Below are positions 17,278-24,312 of a stretch of DNA of 24,312 nt, in pieces. This DNA comes from Stramenopiles sp. TOSAG23-2 (Eukaryota; Sar): positions 1-24,312 of the forward strand of contig LT649468.1 in the NCBI GenBank assembly GCA_900128395.1, written 5' to 3'. The number at the start of each line of letters is the position of its first letter. Within the stretch, counting starts at the first letter, position 1. Made by a program: the position numbers and the translations under genes. The notes beneath the pieces were generated by a model that made no database searches, was not told the DNA's origin, and saw only the letters and a list, made by a program, of their open reading frames with translations.

Positions 17278-20200
17278 TTAAAAATTGTTTTTCTCCCTTT
17301 GGCGAAGTATAGAATTGACTGCAGAATGTGTATCCAGGTAAAAATTTACTTTACCAATGATATCAATAGCACCACTCAATTTTAATTTATTATAGACTTT
17401 ACTGTTGATCTTGGATATTTTTACTGCAATCTTTTGCTTTTTCACCTGTTTTACTAGTCTCATTAAAACATGTATGGCAGTTGAATCTATCCATGCAACA
17501 CATGAAAAATCTAAAATAATACTATCAAATTTTTGTATCCCATCATCAATATTTTCAGTGCTATTATCGTGTAAATGTTTATTCACAACACGCTTTAATG
17601 TTTCGACATTGCCAAAAAATAATGGTGCTTCAAAACGTAAAATAATCATTTTCTTTAATAAGTGTATTTGAAACATTTTATCATCGATTGCCCTATAATC
17701 TGTACTATTTATAGCACGCCCAAGTAGTGCCGTATGTGGAACAGCACTTAAAGTTAAAAACAATATAACAGAAAGACCAACAGAAAGTAATAAGCCATTT
17801 GTTATTCCAAGTGTCAACGTCAATATGAATGCCAATGCTAACGATAGAAAATCTTTTTTTGAAAGATTCCAAAGAAATTTAAATTCATCAATATCAACTA
17901 AACCAGCAACTGCACAGATAATGATAATTGCAATTACAAATTTTGGTAAATATGCCAATGCTGGTGCAAATACAAATAACAATATTGTACATATTATTGA
18001 AGATAATAATAAGCTCATTTGGCTTTTAGCTCCGGCTTTATCACTTATAGCTGATCTACTAAATCCACCACCTGTTACATAGGCGGAGCATAATCCACCA
18101 ACAATATTTGATAGCCCAAGCGCAAATAATTCGTGATTGTCATTTAAAGTATTTTTCTTATTCTTCTGTTTTGTATAAGATGTGTAGAGTTTCACATTTG
18201 CGGAATGCTCAACAAAAATGACCACACTTAACAAAAAACAATTTACAATAGAGCGGAGGTAAACATCAATACCAATACTAGGAATAGCTGGTGTTGCAAA
18301 CTTTGGATGAAAAGGTCCAATCATAGCAATATTTGAACAGGCATAAAAACCTTCTTCAGTTCCAGTAGTTGCTTTATCACTACAATATGCTATTTCCGAA
18401 GTTGAAGCATTAATGTTTGTATCTACATGAGATGGTTTACCGGATGGGCACAAAATTTGGGTAGATAATTTATTTACAATATTTTCACGTTGTTCTTTCG
18501 GTAAAGTAATAAAATTGAGATTATCAGCAATATTTTCATTAATTGTAGCAGAGTAAAACCATTTCATATAATGCAAAACAGCCAAACGTTCTTTGCAAGT
18601 TTGTATCCCATTTCGTAACTTTTTCCCATTCCATAGTGCAAAAAATGTATAACTAGAAATTGGCCAAGCTTCTGGCGTATTTAAAACAGTCTGTGACATT
18701 AAAGACAATTTATCTTTTCCGTTGTTTTCCGTTGCATCAATTGCTGTTTGGACTGAAATTTTGTTTGGGATAATAGGATTATTTCCAACATCAAATATAG
18801 AAATACAATGCAATTTTCTATTTTTCACTTCAACATCCCCGGAAACTGCATATCCTATTGAAAATGGTGTTTTATCAACAAAATCTATAACACCCTGATT
18901 ATAGTTTGCTAAAGTAATGTCATTTCCATCTGTTTCTTTTCTCCCTGCATTCCAATTGACTGTTTTCCCAAAACCTATTGTCTCATGAAAATCAGTATCA
19001 AACAATGATAACGCTTCAGTAAATATTGATGTCGTTCCTGACCCATCCTTTCGCACAATCATTTTGATACCAACACTTGGTAATAAATGTGCTAGATTTG
19101 GATTTTCTCGTTGTATCGTATCATGATCCCACCTCGTAATATTGCGGCGAAATATACGTGCAATCGTTTTCGGGCGTAAAACTAATCTTGGAGTCTCTTT
19201 GCTTGTAGCCTTGTCAACAGATATTATATCAGGGAAAACGTTTGCAAATGCACATACAGAAGTAGCCATGGTCGGTATTAATATAATATCACCCTTGTTT
19301 GTCACATTGTATTTAATAAGCGAGGAATTTGATATTTTGACGTCTGTACCGGCAAAATCAACTTCGTTCTGAAGTATGCTACTAATTCCATCTCCACTAC
19401 CAGTAGCTTTGTACTCAATGTCTATAGTTGTACTATGTTGACATTTAAAAGATTGAATTGATTCTTGATATACATGATAAGGCAAAGATGCCCCTCTGCC
19501 TAGGGCTTTTGGTAAATTAATGTCTACGCTGTTGCTATTATTATCATTTCCGTTCGTAGTAAAAGGCACAAATTGGCATGCACTTGCACCAAACAAAATA
19601 CCGACAATCAATAAGATTACGATAGGGTGGCAAATCGAAAAGCAATTGGAGCATATTCTTTGGCTCTTTGTTTGCATATAATTTTTGTTTCCCTTTTTCA
19701 AAGGGCTAAACGATGATTGCTGTAGTTGCCCCTCCTCTATTTTATTGTTATCAACAGCTGCAACAGGAATAAATGATGATGATGAAGAAGAAGCTGTTGA
19801 TTCTACTGATGATGATTTTGACTTCATACGTGGTACTATTTTATTTGCATTTTTACAATATCTCAATGCCATGTAAAACAAAAATCCTATGAGGGAATAA
19901 AAGACGATTAACATATTTGTCTCTGGCAATTTTGTAATTATATTTGGCAGCGCACTCTGAATTGTTGTCCCTTTTTTTCCAGATGATATTCCAAATACAT
20001 GTTTGAGTTGGGAAAGAATAACAACTACAGCTGCCGCAGCTGAGAACCCTTTTAAAACAGGGCGTGACACTAAGGCAGTTGTGATCACACCAATTTGCAA
20101 AATTGCCAATAAAATTAAAACAAAACCTGTCAATATAGTCATTCCAAATACGTAAGTTGCCTTATCTTCTGAAGCAGCAGAATCGACTAGTAGTTCATCT

Positions 20201-21933
20201 ACCATTGCGCCTATTAATAACGCGGGAATACTCATTGGACCTACTGCAACTTTTTTTGAAGAACCAAACATACCGTATATCAACGCAGGAAAAATGACGG
20301 AATAACAACCATATTCAGGAGCAATTCCAATCAAGCTGCTATAGGCAATGCTTTGAGGTATACCAACCATTGATATAGCTAAAGAAGCATTGAAATCCGC
20401 TAATAAGTTTTTTTTGAAATCGTACTCCCAAATCCAGTAGAAAACACTGTTGTAATACACAGTACAACAAGAGTTTACACAAAGTTTGCAAATATCTATA
20501 AAAGTAACCCCTTCGTTAAAATTTGCTTCATTTATAACTTCACTAAATTTTCGTTCTTTGGTTGCCTTTTCTGATTGGTTTGTATTTACTACTATGTCGA
20601 CATCACTACTACTGTTATTATTGGAGAAGGAACTATCAGTACTATGATACCCACGTTCTAAAGTATTAACAATTTCTTGTTTCAATGCGGATAATGGACT
20701 ATTATTATTATTATTAGTGTTTTTTGTATTTTGCTTAAGTTTTTGTTCATATTTATTTTCTACATCAGTTTCTGTGTCGCTACTGTCTATCTTTCCACCA
20801 TCAATTTGCGTTTCCTCAACTTGACTTTCCTCAAAATTAGAGAAAAGCATTTTGTGTGTATTTAACAGTTGTAATAAGCCTTCACTCATTTCAGGATCTA
20901 ATTGTGAAACTTGAAGCGCGAATATTTTCAGCAAAGAGGCAAATGTATCAACTTTTACTTGCATAATTTCTAAATTTCGAGTCGTAATTTCCAAAAGTTC
21001 ACTATCATTCATTTTAATATCACCATATAGCTCTACCATATTACTGTTTGCACTAATTTCCTTGTTTTTTACATCATCGCCACCACCACCATTATTTTTA
21101 CCATCATCGCCACCATCAGAAGACGATATTGAACTCTTAATTATTAATGGATTAATAATTGGTGCAACTTTATCTGCTATTCCTTCACGCATTTCACTTT
21201 TTTCCGCCCCTGTCAACGATAAATCTAACGCACTCATAGCATTCTGTCCCACCCGTATTGCCATTAAAATGTTTTTCGTTGCATTCTTACTTGATTCCTT
21301 AATTTTTTTCCTTAAGTTCTTCGATAATATTGTCCGTTGTTCTGCTTCTTCTTTCTCCGTCTTCTTGGCACTAGAGCTATTCATTTTTTGAGTAGCATGA
21401 TCAACTTTTTCCATAAAATTGAGAAGAGTGTTTGTATCATTATTCTTGTCAAATTTCTTCAATATTTTATAAAATCCAGTATAATTTAATTCAACAAATG
21501 ATATTAAAATGGCACTCAAATGCATTGCATCAACTTGTTGTTTCCTATTTTTTGCAACTCTAGAAGAGGTCATTTGCCTATTAATTTCTTTTGATTTTTG
21601 ATCTGAAAAAGTAATTGTTTTGACTAGTTCATTATCAAGAATATGAAAAAAGTAACTTGAAAGTGCATCAACAGAAACTGTGTTGATATCCTTACCTGTT
21701 TTAACATTTCCATCTTTAACACCATAAAATGTGCTGATAAATGTCCATTTGTCTTCAAACAAACTATCCCGTAATTTATAGTTAACTTCTTCTTTTGTTG
21801 CCGTATTTGTTTTATCTTTTTTTTCTTTTGCTGTTGATATGAGAGATATTATTTTTTTTAAAGCATTGTATTGTAAATATTTCTTTGCCCATGGTTCATA
21901 TCGTTCTTCCCGAATCCGGTTTCCAAATTTCAT
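17278..21933 (-). CDS. SPX - SulP/SLC26 - PstS-insert - SulP - STAS fusion, probable phosphate transporter
   Basis: The protein is 1551 residues in one frame. SPX domain: MKFGNRI at the extreme N-terminus, Tyr22 and Lys26 in YLQYNALKK (the inositol-pyrophosphate-binding pair numbered identically in Vtc4), and the Lys-rich helix FYKILKKFDKN (about 154-164), followed by helical and Asn/Ser-rich linkers. SulP first half (about 500-800): IPQSIAYSSLIG, VAVGPMSIPALL and four more helices, ending with a TM7 at about 780. Inserted domain (about 808-1165): a complete PstS-type phosphate-binding protein with GRGASLPYHVY from 812, YKATGSGDGISS, DFAGTD (Asp864) and RKDGSGTT (961-968); it has NSS, NVT and NIT glycosylation sites. 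SulP second half resumes at about 1220 with TM8, then GGFSRSAISDKAGAKSQ. STAS spans about 1430-1545 with DFSCVAWIDSTA. The insert lies between TM7 and TM8, the extracellular side. Phosphate import with internal SPX feedback is inferred. Confidence 0.9.
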   Translation of the reverse strand: MKFGNRIREERYEPWAKKYLQYNALKKIISLISTAKEKKDKTNTATKEEVNYKLRDSLFEDKWTFISTFYGVKDGNVKTGKDINTVSVDALSSYFFHILDNELVKTITFSDQKSKEINRQMTSSRVAKNRKQQVDAMHLSAILISFVELNYTGFYKILKKFDKNNDTNTLLNFMEKVDHATQKMNSSSAKKTEKEEAEQRTILSKNLRKKIKESSKNATKNILMAIRVGQNAMSALDLSLTGAEKSEMREGIADKVAPIINPLIIKSSISSSDGGDDGKNNGGGGDDVKNKEISANSNMVELYGDIKMNDSELLEITTRNLEIMQVKVDTFASLLKIFALQVSQLDPEMSEGLLQLLNTHKMLFSNFEESQVEETQIDGGKIDSSDTETDVENKYEQKLKQNTKNTNNNNNSPLSALKQEIVNTLERGYHSTDSSFSNNNSSSDVDIVVNTNQSEKATKERKFSEVINEANFNEGVTFIDICKLCVNSCCTVYYNSVFYWIWEYDFKKNLLADFNASLAISMVGIPQSIAYSSLIGIAPEYGCYSVIFPALIYGMFGSSKKVAVGPMSIPALLIGAMVDELLVDSAASEDKATYVFGMTILTGFVLILLAILQIGVITTALVSRPVLKGFSAAAAVVVILSQLKHVFGISSGKKGTTIQSALPNIITKLPETNMLIVFYSLIGFLFYMALRYCKNANKIVPRMKSKSSSVESTASSSSSSFIPVAAVDNNKIEEGQLQQSSFSPLKKGNKNYMQTKSQRICSNCFSICHPIVILLIVGILFGASACQFVPFTTNGNDNNSNSVDINLPKALGRGASLPYHVYQESIQSFKCQHSTTIDIEYKATGSGDGISSILQNEVDFAGTDVKISNSSLIKYNVTNKGDIILIPTMATSVCAFANVFPDIISVDKATSKETPRLVLRPKTIARIFRRNITRWDHDTIQRENPNLAHLLPSVGIKMIVRKDGSGTTSIFTEALSLFDTDFHETIGFGKTVNWNAGRKETDGNDITLANYNQGVIDFVDKTPFSIGYAVSGDVEVKNRKLHCISIFDVGNNPIIPNKISVQTAIDATENNGKDKLSLMSQTVLNTPEAWPISSYTFFALWNGKKLRNGIQTCKERLAVLHYMKWFYSATINENIADNLNFITLPKEQRENIVNKLSTQILCPSGKPSHVDTNINASTSEIAYCSDKATTGTEEGFYACSNIAMIGPFHPKFATPAIPSIGIDVYLRSIVNCFLLSVVIFVEHSANVKLYTSYTKQKNKKNTLNDNHELFALGLSNIVGGLCSAYVTGGGFSRSAISDKAGAKSQMSLLLSSIICTILLFVFAPALAYLPKFVIAIIIICAVAGLVDIDEFKFLWNLSKKDFLSLALAFILTLTLGITNGLLLSVGLSVILFLTLSAVPHTALLGRAINSTDYRAIDDKMFQIHLLKKMIILRFEAPLFFGNVETLKRVVNKHLHDNSTENIDDGIQKFDSIILDFSCVAWIDSTAIHVLMRLVKQVKKQKIAVKISKINSKVYNKLKLSGAIDIIGKVNFYLDTHSAVNSILRQREKNNF

Positions 21934-22293
21934 ATCGGAGACGATTGTAGATAGACGGAAAGATGAATAATATAATAGATGATAATGGAACTTTTTAAAT
22001 GGAAATCAAAGAAGTGAGATAATAACTTTGTTCAATAAGTATATGTATGAATTATTAGTTAATATATATATGTATAAATATACCATATTTTTAATAAATT
22101 TTTTTTCAAAACGTGAAATTACTACAAGTGCACAAGTTGTATTGGGTATTACACTATAATATAGTGCTGTGTAGGCGCATCACTTTTATGGATAAAATAT
22201 GTCTGCTTTTTTTATTATGGACGGAGCGAATCATTAATAGCGGAACGAATAATTGGAGAGGTATTGCTTCATCAATATATATATTGTTTTATT
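21934..22293. other. Intergenic region, promoter of the SPX-SulP-PstS gene
   Basis: This 360 bp lies between two tandem minus-strand genes. It has no supportable ORF. A 15-bp palindrome (CACTATA, A, TATAGTG) is at 22152-22166. Bases 22030-22110 are TA-rich. It must hold the promoter of the SPX fusion gene near 21934 and, at the 22293 end, the 3' flank of the TSP1 gene. Confidence 0.5.
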
Positions 22294-24300
22294 TTAAAAA
22301 TTCATGAATATAAGAGAACTCCACAAACAAACAAAATAAATATAGCCAAAGAATACATTTGAACCGCGCAATCCCTTATCCGTTTTTTCGTTCACAGCAA
22401 TATTTTGTTTCGATGGGTTGCAATCACTACTTGGTGGTAATGACCATCCTTTTTCTTGATATGCCATACGGATAATTTCCATGTCAAGATCTGATTTCCC
22501 ACATGCTTTACATGCAATTTCAAATTGTTTATCAGCGGCAGCCTTGTCGTTTTTCTTGATTTGTAACTCCACTAAATATGACTCAGCAAGGCAAAAATTT
22601 GGAATTAATTGCAATGCTTTGTCATAATACATTTTTGATTTATCCAAATCACTTGATGCACGTTGTCGATATAATACACCTAAATCAGTATATACATAAC
22701 CTAAACATGTGGTATTACTCAAATGCGATGGAATCAACCAATCTGAACAAGATAAAGGTGAATTAGATGCGATGGACAAAAGCATTTGTTCCAACGTATT
22801 TGCATTACTTTCCGGTATCGCAGTAGTATCACCTTTGTATACCTTAACGGATGCTTTCATATACTCTGCTAACGTGGAACCACCTGCTTGGGAAATGGAA
22901 CTTGTTTTACGAGTATCAATACCATGTACACGAATTCTCTGTTTACCTTCCGAACATGCTTTACCAACATTACATGAGAAAAATCTGGTACCCATGGTTT
23001 CACATTTGAATGTAAAATTTCCGCTATTACCAACATCAGTTCGTTTTGCACTGATGGAGAAATCACAATCGATATAAGTTGGATAGCTGTATACCTCATG
23101 AACATCATGTTGAATATTTGTATTCGTCCAACTAATTTCAACTGTCTGACCAATTTCACAATGTACTAATGGCATCTCAGAAACATTGAACCATTTTGCA
23201 CCTGCTGGAACCATATAATCCCAATTAATAACCTGTTTACTTGTCTGCACTAATGCTTGAGAAGATGTACCACTGGAAGCTGTTGTTGGTGATGCAATTG
23301 TTGGCGATGCAGTAGTTGTTCCACAAAATTGTGTTTCTGGGGAGCTTGGACAGGCTGTACCTCCATTACTAGGCTGTGTCGATACGGTGTATGTTCTACT
23401 TTGTGAATTACTACTACATGTGGACCATGTTGACCATGAACCAGCACAATTTACAGGATTGCCAGTACAACTTTGTGATTCTGGTGATGATGGACATGCC
23501 GTACCACCATTACTAGGTTGTGTTGTTACCGTATATGTTCTACTTTGTGTACTGCTACTACAAGAAGACCAGGAGGACCATGAACCAGCACAATTTACAG
23601 CATCAGTACAGCTTTGTAATTCTGGTGATGATGGACATGCCGTACCACCATTACTTGGTTGTGTTGTTACCGTATATGTTCTGCTTTGTGTACTACCACT
23701 GCAGGTCGACCAAGATGACCATGAACCAGCACAATTTACAGGATCAGTACAACTTTGTGATTCTGGTGATGATGGACATGCCGTACCACCATTACTTTGT
23801 TGTGTTGTTACCGTATATGTTCTACTTTGTGTACTGCCACTGCAAGTCGACCAGGAGGACCATGAACCAGCACAATTTACAGGATCAGTACAACTTTGTG
23901 ATTCTGGTGATGATGGACATGCCGTACCACCATTACTTGGTTGTGTTGTTACCGTATATGTTCTACTTTGTGTACTACCACTGCAGGTCGACCAAGATGA
24001 CCATGAACCAGCGCAGTTTACAGCAGGAGCTGCAGCAGGCGCAGGGGCAGGGGCAGGACTTGGAGATGGCGATGGACTACCTTTACTACCAGGTAATTTT
24101 CTAGCTTTTGCTCTTAAATTCAATAACGTTCTATCATATTGATTATTCTTAGGTGCATTAGCTATTTTTTTCGTTTTTCCATTTGGTAATGTAATAGATA
24201 TTACTTTTGCTTTCAATTGCTGTGCATGTACAATCGATGAATATATGATGCATAGATTCAACAACAATATTTTTAATAATTTGCAATTCATATTTTTCAT
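22294..24300 (-). CDS. Secreted TSP1(x5) - cupredoxin-like - TPR protein
   Basis: The protein is 668 residues. The signal peptide (about 1-26, ending SSIVHA) leads into a basic stretch and a Pro/Ser/Ala spacer (about 74-93). Five thrombospondin type-1-like repeats follow (94-327), each with WSxWSxC, RTYTV and two more Cys; units 1 to 4 are almost identical. After a Thr/Ser-rich linker comes a phytocyanin-like cupredoxin domain (about 358-460). It keeps His398 and Cys443, but the second His is Ala448 (GKAC where phytocyanins have PGHC) and no Met follows, so copper binding is doubtful. Residues about 535-610 look like tetratricopeptide repeats (YVYTDLGVLYRQ... YYDKALQLIPN). The C-terminus ends in a hydrophobic segment (VFFGYIYFVCLWSSLIF), either a membrane anchor or a GPI-attachment signal. 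A cell-surface adhesion or scaffold role is likely; the function is not known. Confidence 0.82.
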   Translation of the reverse strand: MKNMNCKLLKILLLNLCIIYSSIVHAQQLKAKVISITLPNGKTKKIANAPKNNQYDRTLLNLRAKARKLPGSKGSPSPSPSPAPAPAPAAAPAVNCAGSWSSWSTCSGSTQSRTYTVTTQPSNGGTACPSSPESQSCTDPVNCAGSWSSWSTCSGSTQSRTYTVTTQQSNGGTACPSSPESQSCTDPVNCAGSWSSWSTCSGSTQSRTYTVTTQPSNGGTACPSSPELQSCTDAVNCAGSWSSWSSCSSSTQSRTYTVTTQPSNGGTACPSSPESQSCTGNPVNCAGSWSTWSTCSSNSQSRTYTVSTQPSNGGTACPSSPETQFCGTTTASPTIASPTTASSGTSSQALVQTSKQVINWDYMVPAGAKWFNVSEMPLVHCEIGQTVEISWTNTNIQHDVHEVYSYPTYIDCDFSISAKRTDVGNSGNFTFKCETMGTRFFSCNVGKACSEGKQRIRVHGIDTRKTSSISQAGGSTLAEYMKASVKVYKGDTTAIPESNANTLEQMLLSIASNSPLSCSDWLIPSHLSNTTCLGYVYTDLGVLYRQRASSDLDKSKMYYDKALQLIPNFCLAESYLVELQIKKNDKAAADKQFEIACKACGKSDLDMEIIRMAYQEKGWSLPPSSDCNPSKQNIAVNEKTDKGLRGSNVFFGYIYFVCLWSSLIFMNF
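23320..24021 (-). repeat. Tandem array of 141-bp TSP1-encoding units
   Basis: Five coding units are spaced 141, 141, 141 and 144 bp apart, measured by the CCAGC(A/G)CA(A/G)TTTAC landmark at 24008, 23867, 23726, 23585 and 23441. The extra codon lies before the last unit. Units 1-4 in protein order are nearly identical in DNA, and the last has diverged most. This suggests recent duplication or gene conversion. Confidence 0.92.
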
Positions 24301-24312
24301 GTTAATTCGTAT

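Noticed and set aside
22113-22307. 64-codon plus-strand open frame overlapping the end of the TSP1 gene
   Set aside because: It starts at a non-ATG codon, is AT-driven and overlaps the supported gene's end antisense.
23387-24142. Long plus-strand open frames of 251 and 194 codons opposite the TSP1 array
   Set aside because: They are antisense shadows. Their repeats come from the 141-bp TSP1 units, and the minus-strand frame has a signal peptide and recognisable domains.
1-24312. CRISPR arrays, insertion sequences or prokaryotic operons
   Set aside because: No regularly spaced repeat-spacer units, transposase genes or ribosome-binding-site-linked gene strings were seen. The intron and domain content are eukaryotic.

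Overview
The window is nuclear DNA of a single-celled eukaryote. It is AT-rich, with long runs of TA and poly-A/T between genes. It carries nine protein genes, eight of which read as single uninterrupted exons. The ninth, a hypoxanthine phosphoribosyltransferase, has one short GT-AG intron that is easy to place because the family is so conserved. Gene content is eukaryotic: an SPX domain, an ABCC transporter, a two-pore K+ channel, a glucokinase-regulator homologue, a thrombospondin-repeat surface protein, and a ketoacyl synthase with a mitochondrial-type presequence. An intron-poor free-living protist, perhaps a stramenopile, would fit, but the lineage cannot be fixed from this sequence alone.

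Layout from left to right. GCKR-like sugar-phosphate isomerase-fold protein (351-2294, -). A 656-bp divergent intergenic region with a 35-bp tandem duplication. ABCC/MRP-type exporter (2951-6859, +). Two-pore K+ channel with EF-hands between its two pore units (7324-8529, -). Glutathione S-transferase (9218-9892, -), flanked on both sides by diverged copies of a short repeat. A 1.5-kb gap with palindromes and a GC-rich island. Mitochondrial-type 3-oxoacyl-ACP synthase (11402-12772, +). Two-exon HGPRT (13133-13792, -). Secreted GxGYxYP protein fused to a methionine sulfoxide reductase A domain (14391-16862, +). A 1551-residue SPX / SulP / PstS / STAS fusion (17278-21933, -). Secreted TSP1 x5 / cupredoxin / TPR protein (22294-24300, -). 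The genes do not form an operon or pathway. They are ordinary neighbours with gaps of about 0.3-1.5 kb.

The most striking object is the SPX-SulP-PstS-STAS protein. It joins a cytosolic inositol-pyrophosphate/phosphate sensor (SPX), a 14-TM SLC26-type anion transporter, and a complete phosphate-binding protein of bacterial PstS type inserted between TM7 and TM8, which is the extracellular side. The phosphate-contacting residues of PstS and the ligand-binding Tyr/Lys of SPX are both kept. I infer a self-contained phosphate uptake machine with an external capture domain and an internal sensor. Second is the secreted GxGYxYP-MsrA fusion. Third is the K2P channel whose Ca2+-binding EF-hands sit in the central loop rather than at the C-terminus as in plant TPK channels.

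A 21-nt perfect repeat lies downstream of both the GCKR and ABCC genes, in the same orientation relative to each, and may be a shared 3' element or a dispersed repeat.
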